Translations under genes and position numbers: made by a program
Assembly (NCBI GenBank): GCA_030442035.1
Contig: JAUJEA010000001.1
Span: 1,271,559 to 1,335,558 of the forward strand
Length of the DNA: 64,000 nucleotides
Origin: Splendidivirga corallicola
GTDB taxonomy: Bacteria > Bacteroidota > Bacteroidia > Cytophagales > Cyclobacteriaceae
Direction of reading: 5' to 3'
The notes under the pieces: model-generated
Told to the model about the DNA's origin: nothing
What the model saw: only the letters and a program-made list of their open reading frames with translations
Databases searched by the model: none
Shown: piece after piece, positions 9,701 through 16,280 of the stretch
Layout: every line of letters starts with the position of its first letter
How positions within the stretch are numbered: position 1 is the first letter of the stretch

Positions 9701-9926
9701 ATTGAGAGAAGCCAAACTCAAATACATTAATAACTCGGAAGAGTTGTTTTCACATCCCTTTTATTGGGCCAGTTTTGTCTCTCAGGGAGATCAGGAACCC
9801 ATTGCCATGAAAAGGCCTTATCAATACTGGAAGACTATTATGATCATGGCACCTTTCATTTTTATTATTGTGCTTCTGATTATACGCCTGCGCTCACGGA
9901 ATAAGGAAATTACTTCGATTGATTAG
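6771..9926 (+). CDS. Exported, membrane-anchored TPR-CHAT (caspase-like) protein 2
   Basis: A 1051-residue paralogue of the preceding gene, 53 bases downstream and probably co-transcribed. It has a signal peptide (about 1-24, ending GRAQQ), TPR units (about 40-430, clearest around 230-400), a helical region (about 450-640), a CHAT domain (about 640-1015), and a C-terminal transmembrane helix (about 1018-1040) with the basic tail RLRSRNKE. Catalytic candidates are His870 in HLATHA and Cys917 in LSACNTG. The CHAT segments of the two proteins share long near-identical blocks (ATHAIxDDENPMxSRLLFT, HxGEGVMSLGRAFxYAGC), while the TPR parts have diverged, as expected if they recognise different partners with the same active site. 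Tandem duplication followed by TPR divergence is the likely history. Confidence 0.9.
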   Translation: MKLHGALVSLLSAFFLFTIYGRAQQIPAIIDQVQHLSLEYKYDSATSLLDNAINSSDIKDDPLKLLLLQNELAEVKIKQEHIREARKTLERALSVYSSKKLNKKDLLGRLQLNMAQVTSFERDRKKTTELLAMAIKNLNGQDSTNNFHLAKAHILNGHNSIRLAEFDLGRKQLDRGLTLLEVVDKINAPTVCNGYYGIGLFFDQVNSDSMLFYLKQALEKTKGFINQKNPVLARVYNKMGSVYKSRSDFELAESCYTTVLEIRKFHYGEMHEATSAIYNNLGLLYQTFYDEERAIEYLIKSMEIDKELFGKDHNYVAISLSNLANSYKRLGQYEQAIEMLNESLRIRKKLFGEKHWRYVAALNNLSLVYERMKEYEKTFFYQQKIKRLWAEIFPEDHIKQAFIERNIAVTLNLKGDYDKALEYIQSAYRNLLPSFDAADFSVNPDLDELPISENIYEYIDLKGQILLSRYQRDGNPKDLQVSLECTELLFEYVKKFGTRFSNNESKQTYIQDIYRQYEIGLVAAHEFYKLTGEEKYLEKAYEFLEQSKAFVLLENIQNEKARDLANIPTELILKEDSLKRRASELKNEIYAHEKATQKTDTSKLIQLRSDHLELNLALEKIKQSLEQTYPDYFDLKYEDKNIDYVAIRKEMIGPDDLVVEYFIGPTEIFVFGTDAEGLSVYRSEKDSLLQEKVLNLRKLINERSSDIGEFKKIASGLYNDLIGVLDSKLKNKNLVIVPDGILYYLPFELLLSDTQGTEFSGLSYLIKEHQIAYQYSLKVWHETTQKDKGDEVLDLLALAPDFNELVKPGDDLLASNDVVRGSLAPLEGASRELQNIRQIIKGEVLNGVKASEGEFKEKAGQFGIIHLATHAIIDDENPMQSRLLFTQDSTTKEDGDLYSWELYNMKLNAKLAVLSACNTGFGKIHHGEGVMSLGRAFAYAGCPSIVMSLWPAQDAATSDIMTYFYEGLSRGLPKDRALREAKLKYINNSEELFSHPFYWASFVSQGDQEPIAMKRPYQYWKTIMIMAPFIFIIVLLIIRLRSRNKEITSID

Positions 9927-9942
9927 CCGGGAAAAATTAATT

Positions 9943-10184
9943 AGTCCCCCCTAAAAAAGCCTTCGCTATAGTAATAAGTAGCAAGAATTTAGTATAAAGA
10001 CTAATAACATATGTGTTTAAGCACGGCAATTAAACCTTGCAAATTTGGTCGTTTTATTTCTCTGAAAAAAAGATAAAAGCCACAGCAATTTATTTTTCAT
10101 CTTGATTTTTTTATCTAAAATCTTGACTAAACAAGGCAATGAGCCTTTCTAAAAATATCAAATGATATTTTTTTAGAACCGACT
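9943..10184 (+). mobile_element. MITE-like element, copy 1 (242 bp, deletion form)
   Basis: Starts AGTCCCCCCTAAAAAAG and ends in the imperfect inverse of that (12 of 17 positions match). The whole segment matches the reverse complement of 53651-53980; I count about 18 mismatches over 242 aligned positions. Compared with copy 2 it lacks 88 internal bases lying between two CTTGC direct repeats, so it is probably a deletion derivative. It starts 16 bases after the stop of TPR-CHAT gene 2. No target duplication is evident here. It has no coding capacity; it would need a transposase encoded elsewhere. Confidence 0.65.
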
Positions 10185-10349
10185 TCTATGTTGAAAAGCA
10201 AGAGTTTCCTTTAACAAAGGATTATTTCAGGTCTTTCCGACTTGAGATTTTGAACAAATTACAGAGATCCTGTCTCGATCTTTTAAATTTTTTAGATCAA
10301 GCAATATTTGATAAGGAATCCCAATCAGGCTTAAACTTCTAAAAATGAG

Positions 10350-10369
10350 ATTCCTGCTTGCGCAGGAAT
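10350..10369. repeat. Perfect 8-bp hairpin, REP-like
   Basis: ATTCCTGC, loop TTGC, GCAGGAAT, followed by GACGTC. Sequences of the form ATTCCTGC..GCAGGAATGAC are common extragenic palindromes in many bacterial genomes (general knowledge). No adjacent gene end makes it a terminator, and no T run follows. Confidence 0.5.
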
Positions 10370-10465
10370 GACGTCTTCTGTTCAATAAGGCTTAAGTTAA
10401 TGACATTGGGTTTGAAGTGTTAAAGTTTTGTTACAATCGGAATTTGTCATTCGTAATTCAGTTAG

Positions 10466-10525
10466 AATTCAACAGTCACTTCGATCAAACAAGATGTACT
10501 GACACCATCAAGGTGTCTGACATCG
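10466..10525 (+). repeat. 60-bp hairpin repeat, copy 1
   Basis: Matches the reverse complement of 19393-19452 with four mismatches. It contains a two-step stem: GATGT (10493-10497) pairs with ACATC (10520-10524), and inside it GACACC (10501-10506) pairs with GGTGTC (10512-10517) around an ATCAA loop. Three of the four differences between copies fall at the stem tip or loop, so the fold is kept. It could be a small mobile repeat or a structured RNA element. Confidence 0.6.
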
Positions 10526-10822
10526 GTACTGTCTGAAATTGTGTTGGGGTGTTGATGTATTTAAGTGTTGAAGTTCTGTCACTTTTTGACATCAATCGTA
10601 ATTTGTCATTCATTCAAAATTCATAATTTAAAACTCAACATTCCCTCCAAGTTATCTTTTTTGCAATAGCGTTAGAAGCGCAGAGGTACTGATACCTAAT
10701 GACTCTTTACATTAGCCTTTTTCAAGGTATTCACGTATGAATATGAAGCGAATGAATTTTTTATTTTTTTTCAATTTTCTTAAGTTGTTCTTCGTTTAAA
10801 GGGAAATAGTTATTAACAAATT

Positions 10823-11071
10823 ATGTCGCCTCCGATATTTGCCGGACTTTCTCTACAAGATAAAATAAACCTCCTGTACAGGGAAGGAACTTTCATAGTG
10901 GCTATTCGCTACTATGGTTATAAAATCAACCTGTACCTTTTAAAAAATTTCTATGTGGAGGTCTTTTATAACCACAAGCGAGATGAAATCGAAAAAATAG
11001 AGTTGATGGAAAGATCCCACAAACGAATGAAATTCTACACTGACCAAATCCGACTACCTGAATTTTGTTAA
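10823..11071 (+). CDS. Small conserved-looking hypothetical protein
   Basis: An 82-residue protein with ATG at 10823. It is rich in Tyr, Arg and Lys (IRYYGYKINLYLLKNFYVEVFYNHKRDEIEKIELM), with a predicted strand-helix-strand layout, no signal peptide and no membrane segment. Small proteins of this shape are common near coaE in Cytophagales as far as I recall, with no assigned role. It converges on coaE with a 22-base gap. Codon use looks normal for the window and the composition looks protein-like, which is why it is kept, but function is unknown. Confidence 0.6.
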   Translation: MSPPIFAGLSLQDKINLLYREGTFIVAIRYYGYKINLYLLKNFYVEVFYNHKRDEIEKIELMERSHKRMKFYTDQIRLPEFC

Positions 11072-11093
11072 GAAAGGTAAAAACTGGTCTGCT

Positions 11094-11693
11094 TTAATCC
11101 ATAAATTTTTCGTGAAGCTTTAATACCTGGAGAAGAACCAAGGTAGTATCATCATTTTTGATTGTGAAATCCGCTTTTGCTTGCCTTTCCGACTCCGGTA
11201 GCTGTTTGTCAATTATAGCCAGCACTTCCTTTTCATTTCTTTGGGTGTCACGCATAAGTGTACGCTTGATTCTTAAAGCGACCGGTGCATAAATGGTAAT
11301 AACGGTGTCAAGGGATTTATATGAACCGGACTCAAATAACAGGGCTGCCTCTTTGATTACATACGCCGAGCTACCATGCTTACCTACCCATTCTTTATAA
11401 TCTTCTCCAACCGCGGGATGCACCAATCCATTGAGTTGTTGTAATTTATCCTGGTCCGAAAAAACATTGGCCGCCAGGTATTGTCTATTTAAATCACCAC
11501 TTTCAGAATAAGACTGAGGTCCAAAAGTTTCTTTTATTGATTCAATTAATTCTCTCTTATGGCTCATCAACCATTTGGCCCTGGTATCCGCATCATAAAT
11601 GGGTACACCTAAACAATTAAATACCTTGCAGATCAAACTTTTTCCCGAGCCGATACCACCGGTAATACCTATCTGCTTAGGGAATTTTTCCAT
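11094..11693 (-). CDS. coaE: Dephospho-CoA kinase
   Basis: A 199-residue cytosolic enzyme that phosphorylates the 3'-hydroxyl of dephospho-CoA with ATP, the last step of coenzyme A synthesis. The N-terminal P-loop GITGGIGSGKS (Gly12 to Ser19), the YDAD substrate-site motif (about residues 33-36, with Arg38), the LVHPAV block, and the lid region IKRTLMRDTQRNEKE are all visible. Length is typical of the family. Its ATG at 11693 lies 17 bases inside the end of the YbbR-like gene, so translation is probably coupled, and it is the last gene of a seven-to-eight-gene minus-strand run. Confidence 0.96.
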   Translation of the reverse strand: MEKFPKQIGITGGIGSGKSLICKVFNCLGVPIYDADTRAKWLMSHKRELIESIKETFGPQSYSESGDLNRQYLAANVFSDQDKLQQLNGLVHPAVGEDYKEWVGKHGSSAYVIKEAALLFESGSYKSLDTVITIYAPVALRIKRTLMRDTQRNEKEVLAIIDKQLPESERQAKADFTIKNDDTTLVLLQVLKLHEKFMD

Positions 11694-12663
11694 ACATGAT
11701 TTTTATTGTGTCCGGTTGTAGTGTGACATCCCTGACAATATCCGGCACCTGTATCATTTTCAATGGTAAGATTGAGTCTATTGGATTCAGGTTTTTGAAA
11801 TCAGCTAAAATTCTGAACTCCCTTTCATCCAGTTGATTCAGGAGTCTGTCCCCAATTTTAAAATTGATATTGATCAATGTATCACTCAGATTCAACGTAC
11901 TATCCTGAGGGAAATTCATCATTTCAAATGCGGAGGAAATAGTGCGCTGTTTAAATTCATCAACTTCAAACGAAATATCAACATTTTCAGGATGCACTTT
12001 TACAATATCGTTATTAAAAATGTTGGTAGATATTCGATCATCGAAATCCTGATCAATATCATTGTCATCGATTTTCAATACCAAAGTATCTGAAAGTTGC
12101 TCAATAAAGGAACTGTGCCCCTCGATCATGACTGAGTCAGGCACAATATTTACCGAGGAGATAACATGAAAATCACTTTCGGTCGAAATACTTTCCTCAT
12201 GAACATGTACCAATACCTTCCTGGTTTTTTTTCTCTCAACGTTAAAAAAAATGGTATCATCAATCACATAATTCACCTTTAGATCCGCAAGCTGATCATC
12301 GGCAATTGGTTGTAGGTCATCCTTTGTCAGAAACTTAACATCTGCCGGAGATTTCAGGTCAATGACGATTGGATTAAAATTGAACCAAAATGTTTTTCTA
12401 AAGAGGTTCCACCCCCTTCCTGAGACATCAAGTGATAGCTTTTCCGGAGGAGACGCCACTGTGACAAGGCTGTCACTGCTATTTTCAAATTTTAACTGAA
12501 TGGGATAATTGATCTTTGTTGTATAATTATCCTTATTCAAAGCATTTAAAAACCAAAAGGTAGTGGCCGTCACAAGACAAAGTACCACTACCTTCCATTT
12601 TTCATTTTGACTCGATGTATTTGATTTACTGAGCCAATTTAATATGTTGCTAAGTATGTTCAA
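11677..12663 (-). CDS. YbbR-like (CdaR family) membrane-anchored protein
   Basis: A 328-residue protein with one N-terminal transmembrane helix (about 24-42, WKVVVLCLVTATTFWFLNAL) and an extracytoplasmic part of repeated YbbR-type beta domains (about 50-325), with the typical YPIQLKFEN opening and repeated PDSVMIEGHSSFI / PDTIKIMYG strand ends. In Firmicutes, YbbR (CdaR) proteins regulate the diadenylate cyclase CdaA; in Bacteroidota the family regularly sits between yajC and coaE, as here, without a cyclase next to it. So the role is unproven. It overlaps coaE by 17 bases and begins 8 bases after yajC. Confidence 0.85.
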   Translation of the reverse strand: MNILSNILNWLSKSNTSSQNEKWKVVVLCLVTATTFWFLNALNKDNYTTKINYPIQLKFENSSDSLVTVASPPEKLSLDVSGRGWNLFRKTFWFNFNPIVIDLKSPADVKFLTKDDLQPIADDQLADLKVNYVIDDTIFFNVERKKTRKVLVHVHEESISTESDFHVISSVNIVPDSVMIEGHSSFIEQLSDTLVLKIDDNDIDQDFDDRISTNIFNNDIVKVHPENVDISFEVDEFKQRTISSAFEMMNFPQDSTLNLSDTLININFKIGDRLLNQLDEREFRILADFKNLNPIDSILPLKMIQVPDIVRDVTLQPDTIKIMYGKIP

Positions 12664-12671
12664 TATCTTTT

Positions 12672-12995
12672 TTATGACTTAGATTTTTCAGCATACTTTT
12701 TACTAGCTTCCAGTGAAATTGAAGATTTTTCAAATTTTATTTTTGCTCCCTTATCAACTTCCAAAACAACATAATCTTCTTCAATGGTCAGGATCTTGCC
12801 ATGGATACCTCCTACGGTAACAACTACATCTCCTTTTTTGATGCTTCCCAGGAAGTTCTTTTGATCCTTTTGCTTTTTTTGCTGTGGCCTAAGCATAAAA
12901 AAGTAAAAGATAATGGCGATTCCTCCGAACAAAATTAAATTGCCCCAAGCACCTCCGCCGCCATTGGAAGCTTGTAATAAAATAAATGTTTGCAT
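12672..12995 (-). CDS. yajC: Preprotein translocase subunit YajC
   Basis: A 107-residue protein with the classic YajC layout: short N-terminus, one membrane helix (about 18-36, GNLILFGGIAIIFYFFMLRP), the conserved RPQQKKQKD after the helix, and a cytosolic beta domain with GDVVVTVGGIHGKI. YajC joins SecDF at the SecYEG translocon in the inner membrane. Length and motifs are normal. It lies 25 bases after the DUF1573 gene in the nusB to coaE run, an arrangement well conserved in Bacteroidota. Confidence 0.95.
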   Translation of the reverse strand: MQTFILLQASNGGGGAWGNLILFGGIAIIFYFFMLRPQQKKQKDQKNFLGSIKKGDVVVTVGGIHGKILTIEEDYVVLEVDKGAKIKFEKSSISLEASKKYAEKSKS

Positions 12996-13020
12996 TGCTA
13001 AATTTAGGGTCTAAAATATA

Positions 13021-13572
13021 TTATTTTCTTACAGGTCCGTCAGGCAATTTTGCTGCAGCCGTTACTGTTCCTTTTAATTTCAATCTTGTTACTTTAGGAT
13101 TGGTATTGGCAGTCACCGTAACAGTTGGACTTTGAGCACCTGACTTGTTCTTACTGTCAAACTGAACCACAATTTCACCAGTTTCCCCTACTCCAATTGG
13201 TTTATCCGGTTTTTGAGGTACAGTACAACCACAAGAAGCGGTAGCACTTTGAATAATCAAAGGAGCTTCACCTACATTTGTAAACTTAAAAGTATGGTTC
13301 ACAATTTCGCCGGCTTTGACCGTACCGAAATCAAACTCTTCCTTTTCAAACTTAAAGACCGGTACCGGGCCTTCTACCTCCTCGGTTGATACGTTTGCGG
13401 CTAGTGAAGATATTTCAGGTTTGTTATTCGATGCTGTACTTGAGTTGCCCTCAAGTTTAGCCACTCGCTCTTCCAATGCTGCCAATCTTTCTTCTGTTTG
13501 GGCATTGCTGCATGCCATCATAACTGCCATCACCATTGCGAGACCGGCAATTTGTGAAATGATTCTTTTCAT
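13021..13572 (-). CDS. DUF1573 lipoprotein
   Basis: A 183-residue protein with a lipoprotein signal peptide (lipobox AVMMAC, lipidated Cys21), a short coiled coil (about 26-45, TEERLAALEERVAKLEG), and a C-terminal DUF1573 immunoglobulin-like domain (about 72-165). The domain shows FEKEEFDFGTVKAGEIVNHTFKFTNVG and the ASCGCT motif with two Cys. Such domains in Bacteroidota are thought to be surface or periplasmic adhesion-like modules of unknown partner. It lies between isocitrate dehydrogenase and yajC on the minus strand. Family certain, role open. Confidence 0.9.
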   Translation of the reverse strand: MKRIISQIAGLAMVMAVMMACSNAQTEERLAALEERVAKLEGNSSTASNNKPEISSLAANVSTEEVEGPVPVFKFEKEEFDFGTVKAGEIVNHTFKFTNVGEAPLIIQSATASCGCTVPQKPDKPIGVGETGEIVVQFDSKNKSGAQSPTVTVTANTNPKVTRLKLKGTVTAAAKLPDGPVRK

Positions 13573-13658
13573 GTCTTAACTATTTAAATTATAAGTTGTT
13601 GTATTCGATGATAGTATCTTATACAAATTAAGTAAGATTATAACGTAATTAAACGTAA

Positions 13659-14660
13659 TCAATTCAAGTTTTCAATAATTTTTTGTGTGAATTGTTCCGT
13701 ATTGGCATTTCCTCCAAGGTCACCTGTGCAATCAATCTTATTCTTCAGCGTGTTATTTAAAGCAGCATCAATTCTCTCAGCATACTCAGACAAATCAATA
13801 TGATATAACATCATAACAGCAGATCTTAACAATGCTGTTGGATTTGCAATGCCTTTCCCTGCAATATCAGGGGCAGATCCGTGTACTGCTTCAAAAATCG
13901 CTACATCATCTCCTATATTCGCTCCTGCCACAACACCCAATCCTCCAACCAGACCTGCACAGAGATCGGATAAAATATCTCCAAATAGGTTGGTAGTCAC
14001 TACAACACCAAACTGCTCTGGTTTGATCACTAATTGCATACACATGTTGTCGATGATCTTATCATCAAATACAATGTCGGGATAATTTTCTCCTATTTCC
14101 TTTCCAGCATTTAAAAACAAACCTCCTGCTCCTTTAAGGATATTGGCTTTGTGAACCAAGGTCACTTTATTCCTCCCGTATTTTTGAGCGTAATCAAATG
14201 CTGCCTTCACAATTCTTTCACAACCTTTCTTGGTAATCCTGGCAATTGAATCCGACATTTCCAATCGATCATCATAAAACTCAATACCGGAATACAATCC
14301 TTCAATGTTCTCTCTGAACAACACAATATCCACGTTGTCGAACTTTGAGTCAACTCCCTGAGTAGTTTTGCAGGGGCGGACATTCTGATAGAGATCAAAT
14401 GTTTTCCTTAATTGAACATTGATACTCTTGAAACCCTTCCCCACCGGTGTGGTAATCGGGCCTTTCAGTGCAACCTGGTTCCTTGTAATCGATTCAATCA
14501 ATGATTCAGGTATAAGCTCACCTCTTTCTGCCAGCGTTGTTTGACCTGCATTCTCTCTTTCCCACTCGATAGGCACCTTAGCGGCTTCAAAAATCCGACA
14601 AATGGCCTCGGTAATTTCAGGGCCAATCCCATCTCCCTCAATTAGTGTAACTTTTCTCAT
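13659..14660 (-). CDS. NAD-type isocitrate/isopropylmalate dehydrogenase family protein
   Basis: A 333-residue enzyme of the beta-decarboxylating dehydrogenase family, most like NAD-dependent isocitrate dehydrogenase (isocitrate to 2-oxoglutarate, CO2 and NADH). Visible motifs: LIEGDGIGPEI at the start, KGPITTPVGKG substrate loop, RENIEGLYSGIEF (catalytic-site Arg and Tyr), VHKANILK with the catalytic Lys, NLFGDILSDLCAGLVGG metal-binding Asp pair, and HGSAPDIAGKGIANPTA cofactor loop. Short length and the GLYSG form favour isocitrate over isopropylmalate. No leuB-type leucine operon is adjacent. It starts at the base before the YtxH-like stop, so the two are co-translated. Confidence 0.88.
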   Translation of the reverse strand: MRKVTLIEGDGIGPEITEAICRIFEAAKVPIEWERENAGQTTLAERGELIPESLIESITRNQVALKGPITTPVGKGFKSINVQLRKTFDLYQNVRPCKTTQGVDSKFDNVDIVLFRENIEGLYSGIEFYDDRLEMSDSIARITKKGCERIVKAAFDYAQKYGRNKVTLVHKANILKGAGGLFLNAGKEIGENYPDIVFDDKIIDNMCMQLVIKPEQFGVVVTTNLFGDILSDLCAGLVGGLGVVAGANIGDDVAIFEAVHGSAPDIAGKGIANPTALLRSAVMMLYHIDLSEYAERIDAALNNTLKNKIDCTGDLGGNANTEQFTQKIIENLN

Positions 14661-14972
14661 TTATTCTTTATGTGCTTCGGTTCCTTTTATCTGACCTATT
14701 AGCTCATCAACATCTCCGAGGAGTTTTTCTGCTTTTTCCTTGGCGTCATTAATTACTTTCTGACTTTCAGTTTTGGCCAATGAGTCAGGAATATTCTTCC
14801 CTTCTATCAAATCATTGATGAATTCCTCTAATCTCTTTCTATACTTATCCAGGTTATAATTCAATTTGTCCCTTGTATTGGACCCTTTGTCAGGTGCATA
14901 TAATATTCCCAATAATGCACCAGTGGCAGCGCCTGCCAAAAATGCCAATAGGGTATTTGATGATTTACTCAT
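14661..14972 (-). CDS. YtxH domain protein
   Basis: A 103-residue protein with an N-terminal hydrophobic Gly/Ala-rich segment (about 6-26, NTLLAFLAGAATGALLGILYAP) followed by a Lys/Glu-rich helical tail (about 30-100). This is the YtxH pattern (general stress protein-like), with a probable membrane-associated N-terminus. The biochemical role of the family is not known. It lies 10 bases after nusB and directly abuts the isocitrate dehydrogenase gene. Confidence 0.85.
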   Translation of the reverse strand: MSKSSNTLLAFLAGAATGALLGILYAPDKGSNTRDKLNYNLDKYRKRLEEFINDLIEGKNIPDSLAKTESQKVINDAKEKAEKLLGDVDELIGQIKGTEAHKE

Positions 14973-14982
14973 TTTAGTTTAT

Positions 14983-16152
14983 TTATTTATTATCGATTAA
15001 ACCTCTTCCGCTTTTTTTAACCAACCCTTCTGCCATCATCTCTTCTGCTAATACATCCAGTATTCCATTAACAAACTGTTTGCTCTTCGGTGTGCTGTAG
15101 TTCTTAGATAGCTCAATATATTCATTAATGGTCACTTTTACCGGAATACTGGGAAAATTTATCATTTCACAAATGGCCATCTTAATAATAATTTTATCAA
15201 TAAGTGCCAATCTGTCTATATCCCAATTCTTAGCTTTTACTGCGATTTTCTCTTCATAATCAGAATCATTTGCAATAGTCTCTAAAAATAGTTTTTCAAA
15301 GAAATCCCGATCATCTTCCCAATTGTAGGATAGCTGACTTTGTTCAAGTTCTGATGTACCATCTTCAGCTACTTCGACAGATTTTATGGTCTTTAGTACC
15401 ATACTCTTAACAATAGCCCGGTCTTCCTCCCAGTAGAGGTCAATCTCCTCAAAGAACAATTGAATCGTTTCGTGCTTAAAGATGAGGTTTTTAGTAATGT
15501 GTTTAATTATATTTTTATCATCTTCCAGACCCGGGTCAGAAATTTTTTGATATTCAAGAAATGTCTCATCTTTTGAAAGTAAATCTCTGTACCAGTGAAG
15601 CACTTCTGCACCATGGTTCGACCAACTGATGTTCTTTCGGATAGCCTCCTGTTGAATTGCTGAGTCATCATTGATGGCTTTGATGACTTTATTATTCAAT
15701 AAATTAATACTCCGAAACTTTTCCGGTTTCTTAAATCTATCTCCCGAAGCCAATGAGCCAAATTCTGCCAATAATAACAACACGGACAGATAACGGTTAT
15801 TGACTTTTTCAGCCTCTGTTACCATCAGGTTTTTCAGAAACTTTTTATCCTTAGCTCCATTTTCATTATAAAAACGAAAAGCGTGATCAACAGCAGATCT
15901 AATAACCGGCTCGATTTCTCCACCCTCCTGTATGTCGATCTTTAAGTGATTAAAATTTTCCCTAAAGATCCTTTGTGCATTTTTCTTATTCTCTTCCAGA
16001 AGGCCTAAATTCTGTTCTTCCATCGAATTTAAATCAGGCGCAAAAGCTGCCTTGATCTCTTCCAGTGCCAATTCATAGTTTGCCTTTTGGCACTGATCAA
16101 ACGCATAAATGTTTTGCAGCGCCTTTACCCTCAAAGATCTCCTGTTAAGCAT
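14983..16152 (-). CDS. nusB: Transcription antitermination factor NusB, long form
   Basis: A 389-residue protein, more than twice the length of NusB from Escherichia coli. The start MLNRRSLRVKALQNIYAFDQ is the canonical NusB opening, and the C-terminal part (about 245-375) contains the rest of the fold, with WDIDRLALIDKIIIKMAICEM and VTINEYIELSKNYSTPKSKQFVNGILD. About 200 residues of charged helical sequence lie between; this extended form is typical of Bacteroidota. NusB with NusE (S10) binds boxA RNA to promote antitermination of rRNA operons. It heads the minus-strand run that reaches coaE. Confidence 0.93.
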   Translation of the reverse strand: MLNRRSLRVKALQNIYAFDQCQKANYELALEEIKAAFAPDLNSMEEQNLGLLEENKKNAQRIFRENFNHLKIDIQEGGEIEPVIRSAVDHAFRFYNENGAKDKKFLKNLMVTEAEKVNNRYLSVLLLLAEFGSLASGDRFKKPEKFRSINLLNNKVIKAINDDSAIQQEAIRKNISWSNHGAEVLHWYRDLLSKDETFLEYQKISDPGLEDDKNIIKHITKNLIFKHETIQLFFEEIDLYWEEDRAIVKSMVLKTIKSVEVAEDGTSELEQSQLSYNWEDDRDFFEKLFLETIANDSDYEEKIAVKAKNWDIDRLALIDKIIIKMAICEMINFPSIPVKVTINEYIELSKNYSTPKSKQFVNGILDVLAEEMMAEGLVKKSGRGLIDNK

Positions 16153-16211
16153 ACCAACAATTAAAAGAACGGTTTATTTATTTGATTATATAAATGCTAT
16201 TTTGAAACTGT

Positions 16212-16228
16212 GTTTCCGCAAGGGAAAC
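16212..16228. repeat. Small hairpin upstream of nusB
   Basis: GTTTCC (16212-16217), loop GCAAG, GGAAAC (16223-16228) in the 128-base gap between leucine dehydrogenase and nusB. It has no T run, so it is not a clear terminator; it may lie in the nusB leader. Confidence 0.3.
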
Positions 16229-16280
16229 CGTTATTCTCATTATTTGTCAACACAAAGCCTATCATTAAAGTCTCCCGGCT

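Larger units (their letters stand above)
9927..10822. other. 0.9-kb repeat-rich intergenic region
   Basis: No credible coding frame is present in this stretch between TPR-CHAT gene 2 and the small 82-residue gene. It holds, in order, a MITE-like element (9943-10184), A+T-rich sequence, a perfect 8-bp hairpin (10350-10369), a short match to the intergenic palindromic family (about 10386-10402), a 60-bp hairpin repeat (10466-10525), and two diverged direct copies of a GTGTTrAAGTTyTGT...AATTTGTCATTC segment (about 10417-10455 and 10564-10611). It appears to be a landing zone for small non-coding elements. Confidence 0.7.

Noticed and set aside
3424..9926. Type III-E CRISPR (Craspase) TPR-CHAT component
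   Set aside because: TPR-CHAT is shared with Csx29, but there is no cas gene or repeat array, and both proteins are exported and membrane-anchored.
9943..10184. Insertion sequence with its own transposase
   Set aside because: No open reading frame of useful length in either copy; only a non-autonomous element is supported.
9927..10822. tRNA or small structured RNA genes
   Set aside because: No cloverleaf with TTCRA loop and acceptor stem was found here or in other gaps; the hairpins are explained by repeats.
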